A DNA stretch of 64,000 bases, taken from contig JAHBWI010000002.1 in the NCBI GenBank assembly GCA_019637075.1, positions 62,001 through 126,000 on the forward strand, in the 5' to 3' direction. The position numbers were made by a program, and so were the translations under genes. The notes under the pieces were generated by a model that saw only the letters and a program-made list of their open reading frames with translations, had not been told where the DNA came from and searched no databases. Below, piece by piece: positions 1 through 8,297 of the stretch. This DNA is from Nitrospiraceae bacterium (lineage in GTDB: Bacteria; Nitrospirota; Nitrospiria; Nitrospirales; Nitrospiraceae). Position 1 is the first letter of the stretch. Each line of letters starts with the position of its first letter.

Positions 1-322
1 GCGGCGGCGCCGGCACATAGGCCACACCGAACATTCGGCATTGAGTCTCCAGAATGTCCCAGAGCGGTCGATCATCGGGATGCAAACACAGCGCGGCTCC
101 CGTGGCCGCCTTCATGGCCCCGGAGGCGAGAAAATGGTCGAAGTGCGCGTGGGTGTGCAGGATGCTCACGACCGTCAACCCCAATTCCCTCACCTCGCGC
201 AGAATCCGCTCCGGCGCACCGCCCGGATCCACTACGATCGCCTGCTTCGTCACCGGATCACCGATGATCGAACAATTACACCCGAGGGGAGGCACTGAGA
301 ACGTCTTCCGAATCATCGTCAT
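1..322 (-). CDS. MBL-fold metallo-hydrolase (partial, runs off left edge)
   Basis: This is the N-terminal ~107 residues of a metallo-beta-lactamase-fold hydrolase of the glyoxalase II type; the rest lies left of the window. The translation begins MTMIRKTFSV and contains the zinc-binding signature THAHFDHF (HxHxDH) after a beta-strand reading VVSILHTHAHFDH. Two ATG codons (322 and 316) are possible. A GAAGGAG ribosome site lies 3 nt before the first and 9 nt before the second, so 316 is the better-spaced start. Family knowledge suggests thioester or other ester hydrolysis using two metal ions. The substrate cannot be told from the fragment. Confidence 0.85.
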   Translation of the reverse strand, partial: MTMIRKTFSVPPLGCNCSIIGDPVTKQAIVVDPGGAPERILREVRELGLTVVSILHTHAHFDHFLASGAMKAATGAALCLHPDDRPLWDILETQCRMFGVAYVPAPP

Positions 323-369
323 CCGCTCCTTCTCGCTCTATGCTAGCTGTGGCAGTCGATCGCCGCAAC

Positions 370-1020
370 CTACGGCGATTCGAGCGTTCCGCGGTTCGGC
401 CGCGCGACCCACACCACATCGCTGTCAAACACCCACCATTTGCCGTTGCCCCACCGCAGCCAGAACAAGAAACCGGCACCGGTGCTGTCCGGCCTGAGAT
501 TGGCCACATAGACCAAGGCTTGGTCGCCCTTCACCGTCCGCCCGACCCGGGAGAAAATGAGGCGATCGACACTGTCGGAAGGCTCGACGTTCTGCACCGG
601 GTACAGACCGGTGTCGGGTCCCAACCGCCTGGTTTCCAATTCTTCGCTGCCATCACCGGACACAAACCGATACCGCACGCCAAACGCGAACCGGGATTCC
701 AGTTTGTACGGCCGTTGGTTATTGAAAATGAAATTGCGGACCAGATCGGGAGGGAGACGGAACTCGAAGAATCCACCCTCTTCGAACAGCGCCAGGCTGG
801 GCAGCCGCTCGTCCTCCGGATTCAAACGTGTGGTGGTCGACCGCTCCATCACGACCACGCGGGTCTGGGAGCTCAGAAACTTGGAGGACACGACCTCGTC
901 CATGAGCGGATAGTCTTCCGCGGGCACCGCTTCCGGTTCTCCCGCAGCGCCCGCAAGCGAGGCCGTCGGCAGGAGGCAGAGCCCCAGCACAACCATCCAT
1001 CGCCGCACCCATTCATTCAT
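370..1020 (-). CDS. Secreted protein of unknown function
   Basis: I do not recognise this family. From the ATG at 1020 the protein begins MNEWVRRWMVVLGLCLLP and has a clear Sec signal peptide ending near TASLAGAAG, which is why I prefer this start over the in-frame ATG at 1056. The mature ~190 residues are soluble and rich in beta-strand-like segments (FFEFRLPPDLVRNFIF, YRFVSGDGSEE), ending with a Trp-rich stretch (LFWLRWGNGKWWVFDSDVVWV). It probably acts in the periplasm. It is followed on the same strand by the metallo-hydrolase and is divergent from the lipoprotein at 1128. Confidence 0.7.
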   Translation of the reverse strand: MNEWVRRWMVVLGLCLLPTASLAGAAGEPEAVPAEDYPLMDEVVSSKFLSSQTRVVVMERSTTTRLNPEDERLPSLALFEEGGFFEFRLPPDLVRNFIFNNQRPYKLESRFAFGVRYRFVSGDGSEELETRRLGPDTGLYPVQNVEPSDSVDRLIFSRVGRTVKGDQALVYVANLRPDSTGAGFLFWLRWGNGKWWVFDSDVVWVARPNRGTLESP

Positions 1021-1127
1021 AGAAGAAGCATAGCCGTCACTTCGGCTGCCGGTCAAACAAAGGGAGGCCCAGGAGGATGGACAAGCCCCCCCGACAAATG
1101 GTATTGGTCTGCTGTTTCAACCACACT

Positions 1128-1883
1128 ATGATCAAGTCCCCCCAGCGATCTTCGGTCCCCTTCCTCGGTTTCGCGCTTGCGTCGCTGTTTGTCGGCTGCC
1201 AGCCCGACGAAAGTCCCTTTCGGCAGGAAAACGATCAGCTCCGCAAACAATTGAACAAACAAGAATCCGTCCTCTCCTCCCTCCAGGACGGCAACAAAGT
1301 CATGCAGCAGCAGATCGATCTGCTGAATCAAGAACTGCGTGACGCCAAAAAGCAAGCGGAGAAGGCACTGGCGGACGCGAAAGCTTTTCAAACGGAATCC
1401 AAAACCCTCGGCACGAAGCTCGAATCACAGCTCGCGGAGACCAAAAAACTCTCCGCAGAAGTGCAGCGCACCGCCGCCAAGGCGGCACAGGCCACCGAGA
1501 GCCTGAAAGTGGAAGAGAAAGGCGCCCAAGCCGAGGATCTTCCACGTGCACTCGCCGTGGTGAGCAAAGCCGCTGAAGAAGCGCTTGCCCGAAACGGCTA
1601 CCAGGTGAAGGTCGGTCTCAAAACAGAACAGCGGGCGGTGTTCGTCACCGAGCGCAAGGTCTCCACCCCGGCCTCGCTCGAGATGTCGGGCTTCCGCAAC
1701 CAGTATGTCGTGTCGCTGCAAGCGCTTCCGTCCAACGTGACTCGATTGAGCGTGAAGGCGGATTTCGAAAAGCTCATGCAGGGCGGGCGGGTGCTTGGGG
1801 TCAGCGCGGAAGAGACAGCTGAGATCGAGCGGCGCCTCATCGCGGAAATCGGCAAGGCCGTCTCATCCCCCGGCAAACTGTGA
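1128..1883 (+). CDS. Coiled-coil lipoprotein
   Basis: Starting at ATG 1128 the protein has a short basic N-terminus, a hydrophobic segment and a lipobox (LFVGC), so it should be a lipid-anchored envelope protein. Residues ~30-130 form a long charged coiled coil (repeated Q, K, E and A with heptad spacing). The C-terminal ~110 residues form a folded domain (ALAVVSKAAEEALARNGYQVKVGLKTEQRAV cut into strands and helices). An upstream in-frame ATG at 1077 would bury the signal sequence and is rejected. The stop overlaps the GTG start of the next gene by 4 bases, indicating translational coupling. Function unknown. Confidence 0.75.
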   Translation: MIKSPQRSSVPFLGFALASLFVGCQPDESPFRQENDQLRKQLNKQESVLSSLQDGNKVMQQQIDLLNQELRDAKKQAEKALADAKAFQTESKTLGTKLESQLAETKKLSAEVQRTAAKAAQATESLKVEEKGAQAEDLPRALAVVSKAAEEALARNGYQVKVGLKTEQRAVFVTERKVSTPASLEMSGFRNQYVVSLQALPSNVTRLSVKADFEKLMQGGRVLGVSAEETAEIERRLIAEIGKAVSSPGKL

Positions 1884-2797
1884 ATCGCGCAGCGTTGGCA
1901 GCCCTGTCCTGGGCCTGTATCGCAGTCGGCACCTTCCTGGGATTATTTGCTTGCCCGCCTGACGCCTCCGCGGGGCCCGCGCCTTCTCCCGAACTGGGCA
2001 AGCATCTGCTCTCCATCGGCAAACTGGCGGCCCCCTCGCCAATCATTACGATCCCGGAAGGCCCCTTTCTCCTCGGCACAATCCGCGTCGACGACGATCC
2101 GTACGGTCTGCGAACCCAATACGACGACACCGAACTCCCCCAGCATACAGTGTGGATGGATTCGTTCGACGTCGATCGCGACGAAGTAAGCCTGGGCGAA
2201 TACCTCGCGTACCTCCACGTGCGCAAACTGCACCCGTCTGAAGAACTCCAAAAATTAATCTGGCACGTCATCACGGTGCATTCCATTGCCGACGAGACAC
2301 TCGCACGGTGGCCCGCACTCTACGTCACGTGGAAGGAGGCCGACGCAGTCTGCCGAGCAAAAGGCAAGCGGCTGCCGACGGAAGCCGAATGGGAAAAGGC
2401 CGCGCGCGGCCCCAATGGAAACTTGTTTCCCTGGGGTGACGCTGACCCGGACCCGAAACTCGCCATGTTCGGCCAGCACCATGTGCACGAGATTCCAATT
2501 CTTGCGCCGGTGGATCAGGGCGAGGCAGGTAAGAGCTCTTTCGGGCTGCACCACATGGCCGGGAACGTCGCCGAGTGGGTCAACGACTGGTTCAACCCGG
2601 ATTACTACGCCTACATGCCGGAAAAGAATCCGCCGGGCCCGGTGACTGGGCGGTACAAGAGTGTCCGAGGCGGCTCATGGAAAAGCAATCCGATGATGTT
2701 GCGGACTCCGACCCGCGGCGGCGCCTCCCCCAGTCAACGCTCCGCGACCATCGGGTTCCGTTGTGCCAAATCCGTTGCTCCCACCGTCGCGCGGTAA
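1880..2797 (+). CDS. FGE/SUMF1 (formylglycine-generating-like) domain protein, secreted
   Basis: The protein starts with GTG at 1880, overlapping the previous stop (GTGA). Residues 1-30 are a signal peptide (AALSWACIAVGTFLGLF). Residues ~50-300 are a C-type-lectin-like FGE-sulfatase domain. Recognisable parts are IPEGPFLLGT, the KGKRLPTEAEWEKAARG signature, FPWGD, AGNVAEWVNDWF, RGGSWKSNP and the terminal IGFRCAKS. Family members either oxidise cysteine to formylglycine or serve as binding or scaffold domains. The catalytic cysteine pair of true FGEs is not evident here, so an enzymatic role is uncertain. The 3' end overlaps the convergent membrane-protein gene by 64 bp. Confidence 0.85.
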   Translation: MNRAALAALSWACIAVGTFLGLFACPPDASAGPAPSPELGKHLLSIGKLAAPSPIITIPEGPFLLGTIRVDDDPYGLRTQYDDTELPQHTVWMDSFDVDRDEVSLGEYLAYLHVRKLHPSEELQKLIWHVITVHSIADETLARWPALYVTWKEADAVCRAKGKRLPTEAEWEKAARGPNGNLFPWGDADPDPKLAMFGQHHVHEIPILAPVDQGEAGKSSFGLHHMAGNVAEWVNDWFNPDYYAYMPEKNPPGPVTGRYKSVRGGSWKSNPMMLRTPTRGGASPSQRSATIGFRCAKSVAPTVAR

Positions 2798-4023
2798 TAG
2801 TCCACGCCGCCTGAGAATCTTCGAAGCAGAAACAGATCCGCCACTGCCAGGCACTCGAGACCAAATGGGAGGTAGCCGGCATACCCCAGGATCGGCATCT
2901 CGAACAGGTGAACGCGATCCACAAAGGGAATCGAGTATTCCCAATGGGCCAAGCTCCCGACATTCCAGAGTTCCCAGAACCAGCCGCAGATCAATGCTGA
3001 CAATGCCACGACCCAAAGCACCCGCCAGTCGCCTTCGGCGGCAGAGGCAAAGATCGTCTCCACCCCTCGAATGAGTTGGATCGCGGTGATAAGCGAAAGC
3101 GGTGCGACCCACACGAGTGGAAACAGGTAACTTGGCCATCGCCCCAAGGCGACCAACGCAAAGACCGAACAGATCAGCAGCAGCCAGCCCCACCTCTGAC
3201 CTCTGCACCAACTGAATTTCACCCAGTGTTGTAACCCTGCCGACAGGTTGGGATAGGCGCTCAGGCATTCCGCCGTTCCGATGACTGCAGGAAGCACGGT
3301 GGAAAAGGGCACGGTCGCCTGCAGCACATAGGCCGACGCACTTAAATCGCCGCTTCCTAGGTAATGCCAATTCTGCACGAAGCGGTTCAGGTACTCGAAT
3401 GTCCACCAGAACGCCGCACTCAGAGGAAACAAGGATGCTACATATCGCGGCCGATGCAGCAACATGCATCGGCCTACTCGACGGAACGTGAGCGCGTTCA
3501 CAGTCAGGATGTACCCGATCCACAGGGGAGTGAAAGTGAAGGATTGCAGAGCCCCCATCCAATCGAGTCTTGTCCAGGCCAGGAACCAGGATATGGCCGT
3601 GACCGTTAGGCCAAGCCACCCCCACCAGGGGAACCTCCGATACTCGGGAAATGCGGCAGGTTCAGGCCATGATGGGCTGACAGCACGGGAAGACGCGAAG
3701 AGGCGGTGGAGGACGGGACCGACCGTGACCATGATGAGCAGTGCAAGCCCACCAAACACCGGCCAGGAGAATGGTTCGTGGACCACCGGATGGGTTGTGG
3801 GGGGGACCCTCAGGTAAGGTTGGATGGGCTGGCCCGACAGCGCCACCCCGATCAGCGGCAAGGTGAACAACAGCACGAGACAGGCCCCACCCACAACCCA
3901 TCGTTCTGAAAGGCGATTCTGGCCCTGACTGGGCCGGAACCTCAGGCCCTTCCTTTGAGGGCCCCCATTCGTGTCTACCGGGAGACTGCTTCCGCGGGTA
4001 TCTTTTCCTTTGTCAGGGCGCAT
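2734..4023 (-). CDS. Multi-pass integral membrane protein of unknown function
   Basis: This 429-residue protein has a basic, polar N-terminus (~40 residues), then about nine to ten hydrophobic helices, such as WVVGGACLVLLFTLPLIGVAL, PVFGGLALLIMVTVGPV, WLGLTVTAISWFLAW and LLLICSVFALVALG. Tryptophan is abundant in the loops (WFWELWNVGSLAHWEY, FWWTFEYLNRFVQNWHY). I do not recognise the family. The stop lies inside the 3' end of the convergent FGE-domain gene. The PilZ gene diverges on the other strand, and the 5' ends of the two genes lie close together (4023 versus 4058). Confidence 0.75.
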   Translation of the reverse strand: MRPDKGKDTRGSSLPVDTNGGPQRKGLRFRPSQGQNRLSERWVVGGACLVLLFTLPLIGVALSGQPIQPYLRVPPTTHPVVHEPFSWPVFGGLALLIMVTVGPVLHRLFASSRAVSPSWPEPAAFPEYRRFPWWGWLGLTVTAISWFLAWTRLDWMGALQSFTFTPLWIGYILTVNALTFRRVGRCMLLHRPRYVASLFPLSAAFWWTFEYLNRFVQNWHYLGSGDLSASAYVLQATVPFSTVLPAVIGTAECLSAYPNLSAGLQHWVKFSWCRGQRWGWLLLICSVFALVALGRWPSYLFPLVWVAPLSLITAIQLIRGVETIFASAAEGDWRVLWVVALSALICGWFWELWNVGSLAHWEYSIPFVDRVHLFEMPILGYAGYLPFGLECLAVADLFLLRRFSGGVDYYRATVGATDLAQRNPMVAER

Positions 4024-4057
4024 GTCTCACACTCAGCGATCCAAGGAACCACATACA

Positions 4058-4540
4058 ATGCAAACACTCGCGGAACTGGTGATTCTCTTGAGCACAGTGT
4101 CTGTCTTCGCCTATTGGTTTACTCGACCTCTTGATCGTGAGGACCGGGAACTCGGGCTCCTCGCTCCGCGAGCGACCGGCTCGAGCGAACGTCATTATGC
4201 CTGGAATCGCGCTCCGCGGCATCGCTTTCACTGTGATGTCGACTTTGTGGATGAGCGTCAGAAGCGAGGGCAGGGCCGCGTCCTCGACATTTCCAGGAGC
4301 GGATGGAGGATCAGAAGCAGCCATCCGATCACACCGGGCATGGTGCTGCGGCTGACCCTTCGCCTCCCCGACGCGCAAGAGCCATTGGAGATCGATCGCA
4401 CGTTGGTTCGCTGGTCTGATGGACGAGAATTCGGACTGGATTTGCTCACCATGAATCCCCTCGCCGCAGCTCGCCTGAGCGAGCTCTTTCCACCCAGTCT
4501 CGACGAACAACCTCTGGTGGCAAAGAGCCACCTGACATAG
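4058..4540 (+). CDS. PilZ-domain protein with N-terminal membrane helix
   Basis: From ATG 4058 (AAGGA about 10 nt upstream; two upstream in-frame ATGs lack such a site) the protein has one N-terminal transmembrane helix (LAELVILLSTVSVFAYWF). A PilZ domain follows, with the c-di-GMP-binding pattern RHRFHCDVDF and GRVLDISRSGWRI (the D-x-S-x-x-G motif) and later strands MVLRLTLRLPD and EFGLDLLTM. The arginine motif is RHRF rather than the full RxxxR, so nucleotide binding is plausible but not certain. It would be an inner-membrane c-di-GMP effector. It converges with the PIG-L gene, 14 bp away. Confidence 0.8.
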   Translation: MQTLAELVILLSTVSVFAYWFTRPLDREDRELGLLAPRATGSSERHYAWNRAPRHRFHCDVDFVDERQKRGQGRVLDISRSGWRIRSSHPITPGMVLRLTLRLPDAQEPLEIDRTLVRWSDGREFGLDLLTMNPLAAARLSELFPPSLDEQPLVAKSHLT

Positions 4541-4554
4541 TCCGGCCTATCCGC

Positions 4555-5553
4555 TCAGGGCAACGGTCGAACCCGATAGATTTCCGGTGGAACGGGAACG
4601 GGCCGACCCGATACAGCAAGTTTCATCGACTCTTCTCTGCAGGGGGCACGAAGTTCCTCCTCCGACCAGCGGCGTCCCAACATGGTTTGCTCATAGGTGC
4701 GTGCGACCAGACAGGCAATGCCGACCTCCGTCAGGCCATACTCCGGCATCACCTCCACCATACCGACTTCGTGAACCGGCTCCGAGGGGGCTTCACCCTC
4801 GCAGGAGCAAAACCCGCAAGCCACCAGCTCAGGAGTGACCCTGGCACTGTAGATCACTGAATCAACCTTCCATCCGTCCGCCGGATTCGATGCCAGGCTG
4901 ATCGCCTGGGCGACCAGCCTCGCGACAGCCACATGCTCCTTATGCCCTGTCACTCCGCAATGAGGATCAAGTGCCACCACCACCCCCGGGCGAACGCGCC
5001 GGAGAATGCCGGCAAGGAAGGCTACGGGATCCCCTTCTCGCTGCCATTTGCTGATAACCTGATCGGAGGTCGTACCGGGAGGCCAATCGCGGTGCGGGGC
5101 ATCAGCCGGCGATGCATCCAATTCCTCCCGCAACCAGGGTCCGTTCGTAAATGGCCCGACCTCGAAACCGTCGGCGTGGAGAACGGAGGCCGCCTGGGCG
5201 AATAGCGTCGCCCGTGAGCGACCAATTTCCGATCCGCGACGCAACCCATCCCAGAGGTCGAAGCTGTTTTCCCCGCTCGTCAGACTCACCAGATAGAGAG
5301 AGGCACCCATCTGCTTGGCTCGCGCCAACAATCCGATGGAGGACACTTCGTCATCCGGATGAGCGCCGACCCACAGCACGCGACGTCCCTGCTGAATCGT
5401 CGCCACCACGCCAAGATGCTGGGATGCCGGAGTCCCGGTAAGCATCCCTGATCCCCGCACGCCAGGCGCACAGGCCGGCAATCCGCCCGCGACGAGGATC
5501 ACTGCCCCGATGATCGACCAGAGCCGGAGAGCCCAAGCTACACGCAACGACAT
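4555..5553 (-). CDS. PIG-L family deacetylase, predicted lipoprotein
   Basis: Translation from ATG 5553 gives MSLRVAWALRLW, a hydrophobic core and the lipobox LPAC, so export and lipid anchoring are likely; an AGAGAG purine tract precedes this start. The PIG-L/LmbE catalytic signature is clear: VLWVGAHPDDE (zinc-binding HPDDE) and the distal GHKEHVAVAR histidines. Family members remove acetyl groups from N-acetylglucosamine-like substrates such as GlcNAc-PI or bacillithiol/mycothiol precursors. A secreted version suggests action on an envelope glycan. The open frame extends upstream to 5823, but that region looks non-coding (Ser/Leu/Arg rich, no signal peptide). Confidence 0.82.
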   Translation of the reverse strand: MSLRVAWALRLWSIIGAVILVAGGLPACAPGVRGSGMLTGTPASQHLGVVATIQQGRRVLWVGAHPDDEVSSIGLLARAKQMGASLYLVSLTSGENSFDLWDGLRRGSEIGRSRATLFAQAASVLHADGFEVGPFTNGPWLREELDASPADAPHRDWPPGTTSDQVISKWQREGDPVAFLAGILRRVRPGVVVALDPHCGVTGHKEHVAVARLVAQAISLASNPADGWKVDSVIYSARVTPELVACGFCSCEGEAPSEPVHEVGMVEVMPEYGLTEVGIACLVARTYEQTMLGRRWSEEELRAPCREESMKLAVSGRPVPVPPEIYRVRPLP

Positions 5554-5832
5554 GTCTCTCTTTCCGCAGAGCGAATCAGGGAAACTCTCCCTGAACACTG
5601 ATAAAGACCCGACTGGGCCCCTTGCCAACCGATAGGCCAGGGTACTTGAAGTGAGGCGGAAGAAAAAGAGGGTCTGGAGCGAGGCATCGTGCCTAACTTG
5701 CAGGGAAAGGCTCGTGCGCGCGAGGCGGGTGCCATCGAAGCACCCCGGCAAGGCACCGACGCCATCATAGACCAGCGGAGATTCTGTTGGTTGGGCGGAC
5801 AGGAGGGAGGGAGCACCGGACACTGCGTGGGA

Positions 5833-6276
5833 CTATGAATCGAGAACGGAGTCCTTTATCGTACGCTCAGCAACCTGAAGCGCAGCCGATGCCGAGCGCA
5901 GTCCAGGAGCCCGACTCAGCGCTGAGCGAACCGCGGCTAGGACATGTCCTGCGTCACAGGACTTCTGAATCAGACAGATCGCTCCTGCCGCTCTGGCAGC
6001 CTCAACCAATTCATCCCATTCGCCTCGAGCTGCGCCCGTGAACGCCACGACACTTCCCGCCAATTGCGGCCTGGTCACGGCTTTCAATGCCTCGAGGGAG
6101 GATGTTCCGGCCAGATCGAGATCTACCACCAACAGATCCACCAGGCTCGACTGCAACACGTCGAGACAGGACGCCCGGTCCCGGACGCTTCGCACCACGT
6201 GCCCACTCCGCTCCAACTGTGAGCGCAGCATCGTCCCCGCTCCACTGTTTTCCATTGCCAGCAAACAGCGCGCCAT
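5833..6276 (-). CDS. Single-domain response regulator (receiver domain)
   Basis: The 147-residue protein is essentially one CheY-like receiver fold. The phosphoacceptor region reads DLLVVDLDLAG, the Thr/Ser switch lies in VVAFTGAARG and the conserved lysine in CLIQKS. The first acidic site is weaker than usual (MARCLLAMEN has one Glu where an Asp pair is normal), so phosphorylation chemistry may be altered. There is no output domain; the last ~20 residues are a short polar tail. No histidine kinase is adjacent, so the partner is unknown. It could act as a phosphate shuttle or bind a target directly. Confidence 0.75.
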   Translation of the reverse strand: MARCLLAMENSGAGTMLRSQLERSGHVVRSVRDRASCLDVLQSSLVDLLVVDLDLAGTSSLEALKAVTRPQLAGSVVAFTGAARGEWDELVEAARAAGAICLIQKSCDAGHVLAAVRSALSRAPGLRSASAALQVAERTIKDSVLDS

Positions 6277-6545
6277 TCTCTGTCCTCCTGTCTATTTTCA
6301 TGGCCAATCCTCTGGCCCCCGGTTAGCTATCGATGGCTACTGTCTCATGACAGGGCAAGTTGCAACATCGGACGGCAGCGGAATCATCGGTAGGAAGCTG
6401 TGGTTTTCCCATCTAAGCATTCGGCCTACAGAAATAGTCCCCACTCAAAGCCGAAACCATTGGAAAACTGAGCCGATTTGAACCAATTAGGTCCATACGG
6501 CACTGTAGGCAGGGTCTCGAAGGGAGAGATGGACGACAAATTTGC

Positions 6546-7439
6546 TCAGTCCGGGATCCGTTCGAGCAGCGCTCTGGCAGTTTCCCGAACCGTGTGATCC
6601 GGATCCGAGCCGGCGGCACGGAGCACCGCCGAACGAACCACCGACCGCTCAAACCCTTCCAGCGTACGAAGTGCTTGCGCTCGCACGAATCGGTCCTCAT
6701 GGGTCGTCAGACGGAAAAGCAGATCCAGCCCGCGCCTATCCTTCAATCGTCCGACCTCCTCGATCGCTCGAGTTCTTGCCACCGGCGCATAATGTTCCTG
6801 GAGATCGGCGAAGGTCTCGGAAGGAGAAAGCAAGGTGTCGAGGGGTGTCGGTTCCGGCACGCCGATCGGATAGAGGTCCCGATCCAACGCATCGATGAGC
6901 GAGGCGGCCGGGTCTTGATTCATAGCCATCCAACCCTGCAACACGGAGGCAAGATAATAAAAATAGGGATTGATCTGGAGACTCTCCATGACTTCTACAT
7001 AGGGCGCGGAAATAAGCGCACCATACTCGGGAAGTTCCTCGATCGTCACCTGACTACTATTTGTTTCTCCCACACGGGCGAAGGTGACCGTCCAGAAGAT
7101 ATGCGTGCCATAGAGGGAGGTCGAAATTTTCCGCCCACGCTCCTCGCGATAGCGAACCCTCAACGTCGCATCCCGAGGAGCTGATGCATCCTGCGTCACG
7201 CGGTACCCGGCGGCATTGAGTTTGTTACGAAGAATCGGCAGGATACCGAAGGAACTTCGCCCTCGCGGCTTCCCGGTATTGGCGACAAGATCCACATAGA
7301 CGACCGGACGGGAAAAGATAGGCGGGGCTTCCTCAGCTTCGGAAGGAGAATCGGCCGCCCTGGCGACTGCCGGATCGAGAAGCGGCCCGGCGAGCGAGAG
7401 GACGCCCACAAGGGCAAGCGTAGAACTCTTCTTGAGCAT
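6546..7439 (-). CDS. Secreted HEAT-repeat-containing protein
   Basis: The start at ATG 7439 is fixed by a strong GGAGGT ribosome site 6 nt upstream; the in-frame ATG at 7457 lies before that site. Residues 1-28 are a signal peptide (LALVGVLSLAGPLLDPAVARA). The middle domain (~35-200) is alpha/beta and unrecognised (VVYVDLVANTGKPRG, GTHIFWTVTFARVG). Residues ~215-295 form HEAT-like helical repeats (RTRAIEEVGRLKDRRGLD and VRAQALRTLEGF). Such repeats usually mediate protein-protein contact. Likely periplasmic; function unknown. Positions 6277-6545 upstream of the receiver gene contain no gene that I can support. Confidence 0.72.
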   Translation of the reverse strand: MLKKSSTLALVGVLSLAGPLLDPAVARAADSPSEAEEAPPIFSRPVVYVDLVANTGKPRGRSSFGILPILRNKLNAAGYRVTQDASAPRDATLRVRYREERGRKISTSLYGTHIFWTVTFARVGETNSSQVTIEELPEYGALISAPYVEVMESLQINPYFYYLASVLQGWMAMNQDPAASLIDALDRDLYPIGVPEPTPLDTLLSPSETFADLQEHYAPVARTRAIEEVGRLKDRRGLDLLFRLTTHEDRFVRAQALRTLEGFERSVVRSAVLRAAGSDPDHTVRETARALLERIPD

Positions 7440-7545
7440 GGAGCCACCTCCCTCCAAGCAGGCGAAGAGCGATGACTCTCACTGTAGGGAGTTGGTAGGG
7501 CCTGAACAACCTAGGACTTGCCCCAGGCAAGGGAGTGATTTTCCC

Positions 7546-7983
7546 TCAAAGTCGCCCTTCGTCGAGTTCAATCACATCCGCCCAGGTGGTCACAGCGGGA
7601 AGGGCGCTCAATGGAACTCCGCGTGAGTCGGCGATGGCCTGCAGCCGCCCCTGAAAGCGCTGCCGTGCGGCGTCGTCCTTGGGGCCAGACGACAAAAGGC
7701 CCTGCGACCACTGGGCAATCTCGGCATCGGTCACCTGACGGCCGTGGTGACGAATCCATTCCAGCAGTTCGGCCTCATTCCTTCCCGACAGAACCTGCTG
7801 GACGAACCGATCCGGATCGATTTGCAGAAAATCGATCAGATACTTATCGAAGCCGACCGTGATGTAGTTGTAATCCTGAATCTTTCCCACATGGCGCAAC
7901 CGAATTTTATCGATGAACCGTCCGAGATGAGCAATGCCTCCCAGTAGGGCCTTCGGACTGCGAGGGTATTGTAGGTCGGTCAT
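7546..7983 (-). CDS. DUF5069 family protein
   Basis: The 145-residue sequence matches the DUF5069 pattern as I remember it: LRSP-like opening (YPRSPKALLGGIAHLGRFIDKIRL), a central DYNYITVGFDKYLIDFL and a helical C-terminus (EIAQWSQGLL, FQGRLQAIAD). No signal peptide or membrane helix is visible, so it is probably cytosolic. The family has no assigned function. It is a single gene between the HEAT-repeat protein and gltD on the same strand. Confidence 0.75.
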   Translation of the reverse strand: MTDLQYPRSPKALLGGIAHLGRFIDKIRLRHVGKIQDYNYITVGFDKYLIDFLQIDPDRFVQQVLSGRNEAELLEWIRHHGRQVTDAEIAQWSQGLLSSGPKDDAARQRFQGRLQAIADSRGVPLSALPAVTTWADVIELDEGRL

Positions 7984-8017
7984 TGTCGAACACCTCCAAG
8001 CGAAGGATAAGAGACGG

Positions 8018-8297
8018 TCATTCAGCGACCCAACTTACACAGCGCCGAAGAGGATAAACAAGTGGCGCATCAGAGCGGAGCGTAACCTTCGTTGAGGGAT
8101 CGATTACCCATAGCATCCAGTACACGTCCTCCGTGCCCTCTACCACCCGCAAATTCGGTCGGTGCATCCCTGCAATCGAGACCACAGACTCTTCAAGAGG
8201 GTCTTCCACGAAGGCCTCAGCGAACGAGAGCTTGAGGCATACGGTGTCGGGTTGGTCGAGAGGCGAGTACTTGCGGGAACGAAGTTGGAAGTCCTGT
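8018..8297 (-). other. Unexplained open reading stretch downstream of gltD
   Basis: Between the gltD stop and the DUF5069 gene, one minus-strand frame stays open and has a protein-like composition (DTVCLKLSFAEAF, VEGTEDVYWMLWVIDP). The frame continues back into the 3' end of gltD, where the only upstream ATG (8434) would need 137 bp of overlap. The nearest internal ATG (about 8167) would leave only 49 residues. It may be a real small gene with an unusual start or a decayed one. Confidence 0.25.

Noticed and set aside
6300-6545. Possible c-di-GMP-type riboswitch upstream of the receiver gene (CAGGGCAAG, GGCAGCGG)
   Set aside because: The conserved GACGCAAAGC-type core and paired stems are absent; the resemblance is limited to short GC-rich words.
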